Assembly (NCBI RefSeq): GCF_018881755.1
Contig: NZ_JACVPS010000011.1
Span: forward strand, 35,655-99,654
Direction of reading: 5' to 3'
Source of the DNA: Polynucleobacter finlandensis
GTDB lineage: Bacteria; Pseudomonadota; Gammaproteobacteria; Burkholderiales; Burkholderiaceae
DNA length: 64,000 nucleotides
The notes under the pieces are model-generated. The model did no database searches. It saw only the letters and a list, made by a program, of their open reading frames with translations, and was not told the origin of the DNA. The translations under genes were made by a program, and so were the position numbers. Positions 44,501 through 53,021 of the stretch are shown here, piece by piece. The stretch's first letter is position 1; every line of letters begins with the position of its first letter.

Positions 44501-45032
44501 CGCTGAAAAAATTGAATATTGGACACAAGAGGGGCATAAGACCTTATATCTCGTGGTGTCATTTATTGCGATTCCTCTGAAGGGTGAAGCTGGTGGCTCA
44601 ATTGAGCGTGCGATCGAGTTCTTTATGCCGGTTGGCCAAAATGGTGAATCGCAACAATGGATTACGTCAAGTATGCGTTTGCTTTCATTAGCGGCGCGTG
44701 GAGGATTTTTAGAGCGCGCTTTAAGTGATATGCGCAAAGTTGCTTGGGATCGAGGTGCAGTAAGACTGGGCACTTTCGAGAAAATTGATGGTACGCGCAT
44801 GCCTTTATGGCATGACTCTGAAGTGGCTGCGATTGGTTACGCCATTCAAAATATTATTGAGCGCCGTAATGGTGGCGCTACGAATGATCTTTCAGAGGCG
44901 CCTATTCGTGGAGCATCTACTCCGCCAGTGATGGTCGGGAAGAAGTGTGCTGAATGCGGTGCACACGCTGTGATCCGCAAGGATGGCTGCGACTACTGCA
45001 CCCAATGCGGACACTTAGGCAGTTGTGGGTAA
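41523..45032 (+). CDS. nrdJ: adenosylcobalamin-dependent (class II) ribonucleotide reductase, intein-containing precursor
   Basis: A 1169-residue precursor; removal of a 374-residue intein (286-659) leaves about 795 residues, normal for NrdJ. Extein motifs: AGTDIQATLINCFVQPVGDC with the reducing-disulfide Cys region, GVGYDFSRIRPKG, and SATNP-C-GEQPLPPYGCCDLG where the first Cys of GEQ (residue 660) is the thiyl-radical residue. The C-terminus carries a TSCPD-like domain and a zinc-ribbon style tail (CAECGAHAV...CDYCTQCGH). It reduces ribonucleotides without oxygen, using vitamin B12 coenzyme. Shares a transcript with the overlapping NPD gene; the FNR box before that gene predicts induction at low oxygen. 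Its stop abuts the stop of the convergent SDR gene. Confidence 0.92.
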   Translation: MSIQPISTDVLIEKYAKDGEYEPDQIFQRVAKGLSVVEDIAIRADVEKLFLENLRNGAIGAGRIMSAAGTDIQATLINCFVQPVGDCIQGFDAEGFPGIYEALKQAAETMRRGGGVGYDFSRIRPKGAEVKGTASIASGPCSYINVFDMSCSTVESAGARRGAQMGVLRIDHPDIFEFITAKRTTGRWNNFNVSVGVSSAFMKAVEGNQSWELIHKAKPAKNVIAGGAYQRADGLWVYRKVDAKEIWEAVMKSAYDFAEPGILFLDNINRDNNLNYCESISATNPCVTADTRLATQFGLMRIGELFTSGQDLEVTVDNRALGLEVGGTQVRKATPAFLTSHNAEVFEVITSAGYIIKATAWHDFYCSRGKVKLSDLVVGDALYIQSGKGQFGKSGNNDLGLLMGLITGDGHFTNRGKGVQAAVVSLWGEDQALATQLCEIIQTLVGGQSNNKREYQLRPVAVPERDMVFIRSTILARILNIYGFNGETKLSVPEVIWKGTEECVKAYLRGLFQADGTVNVSSNSNSCSIRLNSSCEPLLSEIQILLSNFGIYSAIHLRRESAIRELPDGKGGNRGYLCQDNFELVIDGESRERFMLEIGFVLPKKTEKYNEWAKDKALVKTQSFQSEIISIESVGFEPVFDVTQDDNNTVIFNGLVTGQCGEQPLPPYGCCDLGPVILPRFVKNPFGFAGEPSFDFEAFISVVKIQVRMLDNVLDATYWPLPEQAEEARIKRRIGVGFTGLGDALVMLKLPYNEEGARIVAAKIARVMRDAAYEASVELAKEKGAFPNLDVEKYLGSDSFVSRLDDKLKNDIRQFGIRNSHLLSIAPTGTVSLAFADNASNGIEPAFSWVYRRKKREADGSTSEYAVEDHAWRMYRDLGGDVENLPKYFISALEMSATDHIAMMEAVQPFVDTAISKTVNVPANYPYDDFKSLYTQAWRANLKGLATYRPNSILGSVLDLGPDKEEPSLSNDDVADPMRIVVESRPKGILPAVAEKIEYWTQEGHKTLYLVVSFIAIPLKGEAGGSIERAIEFFMPVGQNGESQQWITSSMRLLSLAARGGFLERALSDMRKVAWDRGAVRLGTFEKIDGTRMPLWHDSEVAAIGYAIQNIIERRNGGATNDLSEAPIRGASTPPVMVGKKCAECGAHAVIRKDGCDYCTQCGHLGSCG
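42378..43499 (+). mobile_element. LAGLIDADG-type intein inserted at the NrdJ active-site cysteine
   Basis: In-frame 1122-base insert (precursor residues 286-659). Block A begins CVTADTRL; block B TAWHD supplies the TxxH; two LAGLIDADG motifs, LGLLMGLITGDGHF at 399-412 and AYLRGLFQADGTV at 506-518, mark a homing endonuclease with both acidic residues; blocks F/G run VFDVTQDDNN to NGLVTGQ before Cys660. The C-terminus is Gly-Gln instead of the canonical His-Asn. The region looks AT-richer than the extein, and the frame is intact, so both splicing and endonuclease may be active. Confidence 0.92.
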
Positions 45033-45794
45033 TTAGCCCCTACCTACAAAAGGCATGTTCGTGGCCATGATAGTCATGGATAGGATATTGCTTTCAAGAG
45101 GCAGTTGAGCCATATGGAGGACTGCCTCGCCGACATGATCTACATCCATGCGGGGTTCAACTTTAATTGAGAGGTCAGCCTGAATGATGCCGTTAGCCAT
45201 ACGCTCGGTCATCTCAGTCGCTGCATTGCCAATGTCGATTTGACCGCAAGCAATATTGAAGGCGCGCCCATCTAAGGCGATCGTTTTGGTCAATCCACTG
45301 ATGGCATGTTTTGTAGCAGTGTAGGGCGCTGACATCGGGCGGGGTGCATGTGCAGAGATAGAGCCATTATTAATAATTCTGCCGCCTTGTGGAGATTGTG
45401 CTTTCATCATCCGAATGGCTTGTTGTGAACAAAGGAAGGCGCCACACAAATTGGCGTTGACGACATTCATCCACTGCTCGTAACTTAATTCTTCCATTGG
45501 AATAGCTGGGGCACCCATTCCGGCATTGTTAAAAAGTACATCAATCCGACCATAGTGTTTCTGAATTTCTGAGAACAGGGATTTAACTTGCTCTGGCTTT
45601 CCAACGTCGCATGCAACTGCGAGACAATCTGTTGCATCACCGCCAATATTAACAATGGCTTTTTGTAGCTTTTCTAGGTTGCGGCCAGTGAGAACTACCT
45701 TATAGCCGCCTTTGAGAAGTGCTTTGGCAGCAGCCCTGCCGATTCCAGCTCCAGCGCCCGTTACTAGGGCAATCTTATTTTGTACTTGGCTCAT
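45033..45794 (-). CDS. short-chain dehydrogenase/reductase (SDR)
   Basis: 253 residues. Classical SDR: NAD(P) loop [23 protein letters not shown], catalytic Ser in [21 protein letters not shown] with Tyr and Lys. Ser-Tyr-Lys triad complete. The C-terminal tail ([15 protein letters not shown]) is a familiar ending among 3-oxoacyl/quinate-type SDRs, but the substrate is unknown. Single minus-strand gene, convergent with nrdJ. Confidence 0.85.
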   Translation of the reverse strand: MSQVQNKIALVTGAGAGIGRAAAKALLKGGYKVVLTGRNLEKLQKAIVNIGGDATDCLAVACDVGKPEQVKSLFSEIQKHYGRIDVLFNNAGMGAPAIPMEELSYEQWMNVVNANLCGAFLCSQQAIRMMKAQSPQGGRIINNGSISAHAPRPMSAPYTATKHAISGLTKTIALDGRAFNIACGQIDIGNAATEMTERMANGIIQADLSIKVEPRMDVDHVGEAVLHMAQLPLESNILSMTIMATNMPFVGRG

Positions 45795-45924
45795 TACTGT
45801 CTCGACTATTGTTTTAAAAATGACATCTTATCGCGGATTATTTGGCTAGAGTTGATTCTTTTGTGTATTTTTGGCATGGGGGCATAATGCAAAAAAGATC
45901 AGAGATTTTATACGAGAGATTTCT

Positions 45925-47226
45925 ATGAATTTCCTACGCAAACAACTCTACAACCCTATAGCTATTGGTGTAGCGATCATTTTATTGATTGCCGCCCTAT
46001 TTGGGGTGTTGTGGGTCCTGGTACCGCCACCACCAAAGACCATTGAGATGGCCACAGGTTTTCCTACGGGCCTGTATTACCACTTCGGCGAACGTTTAAA
46101 AAGCGCCCTTGCTAAAGAGGGTGTGACACTTGATCTGAAGACTACTGGTGGGACGATTGATAACCTGGCCTTATTGGATGATCCAAGCTCTGGGGTTGAT
46201 TTTGCAATGGTCCAGGGTGGAGTCGCTGATGTTGCCAAGTACCCGAATTTGGTGTCCATCGCCGGAATGTTTTATGAGCCAATATGGATTTGGTATCGTG
46301 AGCCGGCCTTTAAATCTGATGGTGGACGATTGAGTGTCTTGAGTCAATTAAAAGGCAAGCGTGTTTCGATTGGTAATGTTGGTAGTGGCACATTGGCCTT
46401 AAGCAATGCGTTGCTCCAGGTTAGCGGCATTAGTGATGAGGAATTACATGTCGAAAAACTCAAGCCTGATGAAGCCTTGGCCAAGTTAAAAAATGGTGAG
46501 CTGGACGCGGTATTTATCGTTGCTGCAGCTGAAGCACCTATCTTGGAAAAGTTTTATACCATTCCAGGGGTCCGCTTAATGAGTTTTGAGCAGGCCGATG
46601 CCTATACGCGAAACTTACTGTATCTATCCAAGGTAAACATACCGAGAGGGGTAGTGAGCATTGCCAATGATTTGCCAAGGCAAGATATCGTGGTACTTGC
46701 ACCAACTGCAACCCTAGTAGGACACGCGGATATTAGCCCAGCTCTCGTGACTTTGTTGTTGGGGGATACATACGATATTCTGAAATCGTATTCTCGATTA
46801 CAAAAGCCTGGTGAGTTTCCATCGGGGGTAGGATTAGATTTTCCGCTTCATGCTGATGCTGATATTTATTTAAAAGATGGGCCATCATTCTTGCATCGCT
46901 ATTTACCATTCTGGACTGCGGTATGGGTCGGTCGATTTGTGAAGATTGTGATCCCGCTGCTGGTGATTTTGATTCCTTTGTTTACCTACATTCCGGCAGC
47001 TAAGAATTTAATTTTGCGGCTGAAGCTTTCTCAGGTTTACGAGGAGCTAAAGATTTTAGAAAAGAATGCCTCTAATCTCGATTTGCGTGAGAAGAATTTT
47101 AAAGATTTGGCAGCAATCGAAAAACGTGTAGCCCATATGAAGGTGGCAAGGCTAGATGCTAAGGAGTTGTATGACCTAAAAGCACACGTTGGTGACACTC
47201 GCCAGAGGTTGAATTTAATGGAGTAG
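45925..47226 (+). CDS. TAXI-family solute-binding protein, membrane-anchored
   Basis: About 433 residues; ATG 45925 follows GAGAG, and the upstream in-frame ATG at 45871 lacks a site. N-terminal helix (about 12-33), then a TAXI-type TRAP receptor domain: IEMATGFPTGLYYHFGERL, GVDFAMVQGGVADVAKYPNLVSI, SIGNVGSGTLALSNALL, KNGELDAVFIVAAAEAPI. A second membrane helix (about 348-368, IVIPLLVILIPLFTYI) and a coiled-coil-like cytoplasmic tail (LKILEKNASNLDLREKNF) follow. Usual TAXI proteins are free periplasmic; the anchored form with a cytoplasmic tail could signal. No DctM/DctQ genes are nearby. Confidence 0.8.
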   Translation: MNFLRKQLYNPIAIGVAIILLIAALFGVLWVLVPPPPKTIEMATGFPTGLYYHFGERLKSALAKEGVTLDLKTTGGTIDNLALLDDPSSGVDFAMVQGGVADVAKYPNLVSIAGMFYEPIWIWYREPAFKSDGGRLSVLSQLKGKRVSIGNVGSGTLALSNALLQVSGISDEELHVEKLKPDEALAKLKNGELDAVFIVAAAEAPILEKFYTIPGVRLMSFEQADAYTRNLLYLSKVNIPRGVVSIANDLPRQDIVVLAPTATLVGHADISPALVTLLLGDTYDILKSYSRLQKPGEFPSGVGLDFPLHADADIYLKDGPSFLHRYLPFWTAVWVGRFVKIVIPLLVILIPLFTYIPAAKNLILRLKLSQVYEELKILEKNASNLDLREKNFKDLAAIEKRVAHMKVARLDAKELYDLKAHVGDTRQRLNLME

Positions 47227-47258
47227 TGATCTGCTTGGTCACAATAATAGGAGACAAC

Positions 47259-48230
47259 ATGCTTAAAGAAACGCTAGTAAAAATAAGCGTAGCAGTGATC
47301 ATCAGTGCTTTAGCGACGGGCGTTTTTGCGCAGACTTATCCCAATAAGCCCATCAATCTTGTAGTGCCACAAGCGGCTGGCGGTACGAATGATATTGTTG
47401 CGCGATTAATCGCGCCTGGTCTGGGTGAGGCGCTAGGCGCCTCTATTGTGGTTGAGAATAGACCTGGTGCCGGTGGCAATATTGGCACCCAAAGCGTAGC
47501 GCGTGCAGCCAAGGATGGATACACACTCCTTCTGACTATCAATAGCGCACAAGCGATTAATCCAGCTTTGTACAAAAATCCCGGCTTTGATCCAATTAAT
47601 GATTTTGTACCTCTGTATTACATTGGCGCCACACCTTACGTATTAGTGGCACCACCAGGATCCCCGTTGAAAACCTTAGCGGATGTTGTTGCAGCAGCAA
47701 AGAAAAAACCCGGTGAGCTATCTTATGCGTCAGCCGGCAATGGCACGATTAGTCACTTGTTGGGTGCAATGATCAATACCAGCGCCGGTATTGAGATGCA
47801 GCACATCCCCTACAAAGGTGTAGCCCCAGCAATTAATGATGTCTTGGGTGGCCAGGTGCCCCTGGCTTTTGCAAGTCTGCCTTCAGCCCTGAATTACATC
47901 AAGGCTGGAAAACTACAGGCAATCGCTATTAGCTCTGCTAAGCGCTCTAGTGCGGCGCCAGATATTCCGACGATTGCCGAAACCTACCCTGATTGCGTGG
48001 GTGAGGTGTGGGTGGCCATTTTTGCTCCCGCAGGAACCAATGCGTTTGCCGTCAAGAAAATTCAATCTGCCATGAAGACCACCCTGGCTATGCCAGAAGT
48101 GAGAGAGAGGCTGATGGCCCAAGGTTTAGATTTGACACCGGTCCCCCCTGAAAAGTTAGGCGCACTACTAAAGGACGAGTTGGCGAAGTGGGTAAGAATT
48201 GTAAAAGCCTCGGGTGCTCAGTTAGATTGA
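47259..48230 (+). CDS. Bug-family (TctC) periplasmic receptor 5
   Basis: 323 residues; ATG 47259 follows AGGAG, the in-frame ATG at 47226 is rejected. Signal peptide ends GVFAQ, mature part TYPNKPINLVVPQAAGG, then NRPGAGGNIGT and HIPYKGVAPAI. One Cys (YPDCVG) near the C-terminal lobe is unusual. Starts 32 bases after the TAXI gene, and 14 bases before the 2OG-Fe dioxygenase. Confidence 0.9.
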   Translation: MLKETLVKISVAVIISALATGVFAQTYPNKPINLVVPQAAGGTNDIVARLIAPGLGEALGASIVVENRPGAGGNIGTQSVARAAKDGYTLLLTINSAQAINPALYKNPGFDPINDFVPLYYIGATPYVLVAPPGSPLKTLADVVAAAKKKPGELSYASAGNGTISHLLGAMINTSAGIEMQHIPYKGVAPAINDVLGGQVPLAFASLPSALNYIKAGKLQAIAISSAKRSSAAPDIPTIAETYPDCVGEVWVAIFAPAGTNAFAVKKIQSAMKTTLAMPEVRERLMAQGLDLTPVPPEKLGALLKDELAKWVRIVKASGAQLD

Positions 48231-48244
48231 CCTAAAATCAAAAG

Positions 48245-49000
48245 ATGACTATTTCAACCTTATCTCCGCCACTAACTCCCGCTAAGGAGTTAGTTCAATC
48301 TCTGCGCACTAACGGCTATGTAGTAGTTTCTGCCGAAACGGTTGCAGAGATCACTAAGACCTCGTTATCAGATCTTTTGGCCTTGAATGTTTTTTGGAAT
48401 GATTTGCCACGCGATCCCTATTTGAAAGATGGAGGTCGCTATCGTTATCGCCGTCATGCTAGTTATGAAATTAAAGGCGATGCTCTTGTAGCAGTACCTC
48501 ACCGCGCCCATTGGCAGTCAGTAGATTACAACGCCTTACATGGTGGTATTGAGCGCTGGTTCGAGCCAATGCAAGCGCCGTTAACTAGTAGCCCTGCTTG
48601 GAAATCATTATTACTTGGCATGGCGCATGTATTAAGTAGCCTCAAGCCAGTCAATACTTGGTTTGTCGAAGCGCATGAATTCAGAATTGATACCACCGAT
48701 GGAATTGGTCGCCCAACACCTGAGGGTGCTCATCGTGACGGCCATGATTTTGTAGCAGTTTTTATATTAGATCGCGTTGGTATTAAGGGTGGTGAAACAC
48801 GTGTCTTTGAAGCCAATGGTTCAGCTGGCTTGCGTTTTACGCTCAGCCAGCCTTGGTCTTTGTTGCTCATGAATGATGAGCGCATGATTCATGAATCCAC
48901 TCCTATACAGCCGGTTGGAGCGCATGGCCATCGAGATACCTTAGTGCTGACTTATCGCTCAAATGGTTTCCAGGACTCCCCAAATGGTGGGCAGCAGTAA
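48245..49000 (+). CDS. 2OG-Fe(II) dioxygenase family protein (BsmA-like)
   Basis: 251 residues, cytoplasmic. The facial-triad HxD is in EGAHRDGHDFVAV and the distal His in MIHESTPI, with Arg in HRDTLVLTYRS as the likely 2-oxoglutarate contact. The family (2OG-Fe dioxygenase, PF10014-type) includes amino acid hydroxylases such as isoleucine hydroxylases, so hydroxylation of a free amino acid is a fair guess. Follows Bug receptor 5 closely. Confidence 0.75.
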   Translation: MTISTLSPPLTPAKELVQSLRTNGYVVVSAETVAEITKTSLSDLLALNVFWNDLPRDPYLKDGGRYRYRRHASYEIKGDALVAVPHRAHWQSVDYNALHGGIERWFEPMQAPLTSSPAWKSLLLGMAHVLSSLKPVNTWFVEAHEFRIDTTDGIGRPTPEGAHRDGHDFVAVFILDRVGIKGGETRVFEANGSAGLRFTLSQPWSLLLMNDERMIHESTPIQPVGAHGHRDTLVLTYRSNGFQDSPNGGQQ

Positions 49001-49027
49001 GTCTGACTTACTGCACTTCATCCGGAT

Positions 49028-50383
49028 ATGAGCACTCTTTATCGGGTTGGTTGTGCCGCTGGATTTTCTGGTGATCGCCTCGGTGTTGCTCGAACCATCG
49101 TAGATGAATTCTTAAGATTGGGCGAGCCCGCTTGTTTGATCTTTGAGAGTTTGGCTGAAAGAACTTTAGCGCTTGCTCAGCTGGATCGTCGACAAAATCC
49201 TGCGCTTGGCTTCGAGCCTTTGTTAGCAGAAATGCTGGAACCCATCCTAGCCGATTGTTTGTTAAATAATATTCCAATTGTCGGCAACTTTGGCGCTGCC
49301 AATCCTGAGGGCGCTGCATCCCTCATTGCGAAGCTGGCTAAAGCTCAAGGTTTCCCATCCATCAAGATAGCGATTGTGAGGGGCGATGAGATTTCTGCCT
49401 CAGTTTTTATGGCTTGTCTCGATCAGCAGAGCCAAGAAGCTTTATCTAATAGTAGCCTCGTCAGTGCGAATGTGTATTTAGGTGCCCGCGAAATTGCGGA
49501 TGCATTGAATGATGGAGCGCAAGTAGTGGTCACTGGGCGGGTTGCTGATCCCGCGCTCACAGTTGGGCCCTTGATGGCCCATTTCAAAAAATCTTGGAGT
49601 GATTGGAATTTTTTAGCTCAGGCAACGATGGCTGGGCACCTGCTTGAATGTGGTGCTCAAGTTACGGGCGGTTACTTTGCAGATCCCGGGGTAAAAGATG
49701 TTCCAGGCTTAGCTAGTGTGGGATTTCCAATCATTGAATTTGATGAGTTTGGAAACTGCTACGTTACCAAGGCTCCCAATACTGGTGGCGTGGTGAGTCT
49801 CATGACCGTAACTGAGCAACTTCTCTATGAGGTCCATGACCCGGCTCGCTATCTCACGCCGGATGTGATTGCGGATATCAGCCAAGCCCAATTAGAGCTT
49901 ACCGGAGAGAATAAGGTTTTACTCAACAAGGTATTGGGTCATGAAAAGCCCGCTACCTTGAAGGCAAATATTTGTATTGATGGTGGTTGGTTGGCTGAAG
50001 CGGAAATTTCTTATGCTGGCCATCATGCTTATGAGCGTGCCCAATTGGCGGCCCAGATTATTCGCGAGAGATTGTCGGATATATTGGATTTAAGGATTGA
50101 CTATATCGGGTCTGCAAGCGTATTTCCAAGTGAAGATGGCAGTGGACCATCTTTCAGGGCGCAAGGCGGGTTTGAAGATATTCGACTACGTGTTGCTGCG
50201 GCTCATATGAATAAAGTGATTGCTAATCAGCTTTGTCGAGAGTTAACGGCGCTCTATACCTGCGGACCAGCGGGAGGCGGTGGCGTGCGCACTAGTCTGC
50301 GGCCTCGTTTAAATACTTTGGTGGCTTATGTGCCTCGTGATCTAGTGAAATCCTCTTATGAATTCTTTGCGGGTGAACAATGA
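49028..50383 (+). CDS. AtuA-like acyclic terpene utilisation protein (DUF1446)
   Basis: 451 residues. N-terminus YRVGCAAGFSGDRLGVARTIV and the motifs NFGAANPEGAASL, VVTGRVADPALTVGPL, ECGAQVTGGYFADPG, and late TCGPAGGGGVRTSLRPR are those of the DUF1446/AtuA family, linked to citronellol/geraniol catabolism in Pseudomonas but found in many other clusters. Its exact reaction is not known. The stop overlaps the next gene by ATGA, which encodes the usual small companion. Confidence 0.8.
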   Translation: MSTLYRVGCAAGFSGDRLGVARTIVDEFLRLGEPACLIFESLAERTLALAQLDRRQNPALGFEPLLAEMLEPILADCLLNNIPIVGNFGAANPEGAASLIAKLAKAQGFPSIKIAIVRGDEISASVFMACLDQQSQEALSNSSLVSANVYLGAREIADALNDGAQVVVTGRVADPALTVGPLMAHFKKSWSDWNFLAQATMAGHLLECGAQVTGGYFADPGVKDVPGLASVGFPIIEFDEFGNCYVTKAPNTGGVVSLMTVTEQLLYEVHDPARYLTPDVIADISQAQLELTGENKVLLNKVLGHEKPATLKANICIDGGWLAEAEISYAGHHAYERAQLAAQIIRERLSDILDLRIDYIGSASVFPSEDGSGPSFRAQGGFEDIRLRVAAAHMNKVIANQLCRELTALYTCGPAGGGGVRTSLRPRLNTLVAYVPRDLVKSSYEFFAGEQ

Positions 50384-50709
50384 ATTTAACTAAGACAAGA
50401 GTCCCCTTGTATGAATTGGCTCATGCGAGAACTGGCGACAAAGGGAATCGCTCAAACATTAGTGTGATTGCTTATCGGCCTGAAGATTTTGCCATCTTAC
50501 TCAGAGAAGTGACAGCTGAAAAGGTGCGTGAACACTTTTCGTTTCGAAAGCCTACAGCCGTGCAGCGATATGAATTGCCAAATTTATGCGCACTGAATTT
50601 TGTGATGGATGATGTGTTGGAGGGCGGAGTCAATCTATCTCTCAATCTCGATACCCACGGCAAAAGCCTTTCTTATTGGCTCTTAGCGATGGAGATCGAT
50701 CCGAGTTGA
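50380..50709 (+). CDS. AtuA companion, small C-terminal-like domain protein
   Basis: 109 residues, starting four bases inside the AtuA stop. Sequence AHARTGDKGNRSNISVIAYRPEDF and GGVNLSLNLDTHGKSLSYWLLAMEI matches the small domain fused to AtuA in other organisms. Split version of that two-domain protein; probably forms a complex with AtuA. Confidence 0.75.
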   Translation: MNLTKTRVPLYELAHARTGDKGNRSNISVIAYRPEDFAILLREVTAEKVREHFSFRKPTAVQRYELPNLCALNFVMDDVLEGGVNLSLNLDTHGKSLSYWLLAMEIDPS

Positions 50710-50714
50710 ATGGA

Positions 50715-51698
50715 TTACTCAGCCTCCATACCGGCATCTTTAATTGCCTTAGCCCACTTCACAGTTTCAAGTTTGATTTTCTTGTCCAGCATTTCAGGGC
50801 TGCCAGGTTGAGATTCAAATCCCAATGAAGCAAAGCGATCGACTAGATCTTTTGATTTAGCTGCCTCGTTAATAGCTTTGTTGAGTTTTGCTACAACATC
50901 CTTAGGCATGCCGGCCGGACCGAAAGCTGCAAAAAATGCAATCAACTCATAGTTTTTAATTCCCAATGATTCATTGACTGTTGGCAACTCAGGGATAGCA
51001 GGCGAGCGTTTGAGAGAAGTCACTGCAAGACCGCGCACCTTACCAGCTTGGACTTGTGGGAGCATTACTGCAAAGTCTGCAGTAAACATATTGACCTGAC
51101 CGCCAATCAAATCTGTCATCGCATTAGGCCCGCTCTTATAAGAGATTCCAGTCATCTTGATACCAGTAACGCTGGCCAAAATTTCTGAGGAAACGCGTTG
51201 GGAGGTGCTGGCATAAGCAAAAGTCATTTTCCCTGGATCAGTTTTTGCTAAAGCAACAAAGCCACCAAGTGTTTTAGCTGGCACATCATTATTAACGGCC
51301 ACGATCAGGGGTACAGACCCAAAATAACCAATGGGCGTAAATGCAGTGTCTTGGTTATAAGGTAAATTTTTGACAAGACTTTTCAGTGCCGCATTCGTAC
51401 TGTTAGTGCCAAAGAGGAGAGTGTAGCCATCTGCAGGCGCTTTAGCGACAACATCTGCGCCAATCATCCCGTTTGCACCAGGCCTGTTTTCAATCACCAC
51501 TGGCTGACCTAAGGTCTCAGCCATTTTGACTGCGAAGGCTCGACCAATTTGATCGGTGGCGCTCCCTGCTGCAAAAGGCACAATCGCTTTAATGGGTTTA
51601 TTGGGGTAGCCATCTGCTAAAACGATGTTGCTTGTCAGTAGCAGCAAGAAGGCTGCGCAGCATTGAATAAAACGATTATGGGTGTATTGGGTATTCAT
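50715..51698 (-). CDS. Bug-family (TctC) periplasmic receptor 6
   Basis: 327 residues on the minus strand, with GGAG five bases before the ATG at 51698. Signal peptide ends VLA, followed by DGYPNKPIKAIVPFAAGSATDQ, a variant with Ser in place of the second Gly of the phosphate-like loop. ENRPGANGMIG is present; the hinge motif is changed to GISYKSGPNAM. Convergent with the AtuA pair. Confidence 0.9.
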   Translation of the reverse strand: MNTQYTHNRFIQCCAAFLLLLTSNIVLADGYPNKPIKAIVPFAAGSATDQIGRAFAVKMAETLGQPVVIENRPGANGMIGADVVAKAPADGYTLLFGTNSTNAALKSLVKNLPYNQDTAFTPIGYFGSVPLIVAVNNDVPAKTLGGFVALAKTDPGKMTFAYASTSQRVSSEILASVTGIKMTGISYKSGPNAMTDLIGGQVNMFTADFAVMLPQVQAGKVRGLAVTSLKRSPAIPELPTVNESLGIKNYELIAFFAAFGPAGMPKDVVAKLNKAINEAAKSKDLVDRFASLGFESQPGSPEMLDKKIKLETVKWAKAIKDAGMEAE

Positions 51699-51782
51699 GG
51701 GGTCTCCATCTTATTTTGCCTAGTGTAGCGGTTCTTGACCCTGTTGGGGCGAGTAGAATGAACAGTCTTTTAGTGAGCCCCT

Positions 51783-53021
51783 ATGCGCTTTCGATCCGCT
51801 GGATATACCCCTCTTATGCTTATGGCGCAGACTTGTGCGCTCTTAGGCTTTGCTTGTTATGCGGTGGTGTTAACCCCTTTGCAAGACGAGTGGCAACTTA
51901 GTAATTTCCAATCAGGCTTAATCGCTAGCGCATTCTTCTTTGGTTATATGTTGGCCGTACCTCTAGCCACTGCCTTGACGGATCGAGTGGATGCACGCAA
52001 GGTGTATTTAGTCGGAGGCATCTGTGCAACCTGTGGATTATTGGGAATGGGTTTATTTGCCCATAATTTCTACACGGCATTATTTTTTATGGCGCTCAAT
52101 GGTGCAGGCCTAGCTGGCACCTATATGCCAGGCCTCAAAATTTTGTCTGATCGCATCCAGTCTGGAGAGCTCACACGACATATCGCGTTTTATACCGCTT
52201 TCTTTGGCATCGGCACTGGCTTTTCTTATCTATGTTCCGGATGGATATTGCATAGCTTTGGTTGGCGCTATGTATTTTCTGTGATTGCTATGGGGCCATT
52301 CGCTGCATTGTTAATTGTGTGGCTATTGATTCCGCCACTGCAGCATCAAAAGTGGAGTGGCCCATTACGCATTCGCATGCGCGATATTTTCCCCTTGGAT
52401 AAATGGCGTTTAGTGCTCCAGGATAAAAAGGCTTCAGGATTCATTTTTGGTTACACAGCCCATTCTTTAGAGTTGTTTGCTTCTAGAAGTTGGATTGTGG
52501 CCTTCTTTGGTTTATGCGCAGCAGTCTCTGGAGAAGCTTTCTTCCTAACTGCTACTACTTTAGCGGGTGTGATTAATTTCTGTGGAGTGCCATCCTCCAT
52601 TTTGGGTAATGAGATTGCTTTGCGTATAGGGCGTCAGAAATGGGTATGTTTTGTGATGCTTATGAGTGCAGTGATGGGTATTGCCTTGGCTTGTTCCACT
52701 GGGAAATCATGGTGGTTAATTGTTGCTCTAGCGATTGGGCATGCCATTTTCATTATGGCGGACTCCGCCACACTCACTGCGGGCTTGGTGACTAGCGCTC
52801 AGGAAAACATTAAAGGCGCAGCAATGGGTTTGCATTCCTTAATGGGTTTTGGCGGCGGATTACTCGGTCCAGCAATCTTTGGATTTGTGTTGGATTTAAC
52901 AGGTTCTAGAACTTCTCAGATCTCTTGGGTTTGGGCATATGTAGCAGTAGTGATTTGGGGTGTGCTGTTCGTAATATATGAGCGCCGCAATGGCTGGGTT
53001 GGGCAAAAGCCGACATCATGA
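51783..53021 (+). CDS. MFS transporter
   Basis: 412 residues, 12 membrane segments by eye. Loop 2-3 has ALTDRVDARKVYL, a version of the MFS motif A. Shape resembles the small-molecule transporters of the YfcJ/arabinose-type group, but ligand unknown. Its stop overlaps the ccoI start by four bases (ATGA), so the two are translationally coupled and it probably belongs to the oxidase-assembly transcript; a link to copper or a metal ligand is conceivable. Confidence 0.8.
   Translation: MRFRSAGYTPLMLMAQTCALLGFACYAVVLTPLQDEWQLSNFQSGLIASAFFFGYMLAVPLATALTDRVDARKVYLVGGICATCGLLGMGLFAHNFYTALFFMALNGAGLAGTYMPGLKILSDRIQSGELTRHIAFYTAFFGIGTGFSYLCSGWILHSFGWRYVFSVIAMGPFAALLIVWLLIPPLQHQKWSGPLRIRMRDIFPLDKWRLVLQDKKASGFIFGYTAHSLELFASRSWIVAFFGLCAAVSGEAFFLTATTLAGVINFCGVPSSILGNEIALRIGRQKWVCFVMLMSAVMGIALACSTGKSWWLIVALAIGHAIFIMADSATLTAGLVTSAQENIKGAAMGLHSLMGFGGGLLGPAIFGFVLDLTGSRTSQISWVWAYVAVVIWGVLFVIYERRNGWVGQKPTS

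Noticed and set aside
41523..45032. Idea that nrdJ is a frameshifted or fused gene
   Set aside because: The frame is open throughout, the insert has all intein blocks, and removing residues 286-659 restores NP-C-GEQPLPPYGCC exactly.
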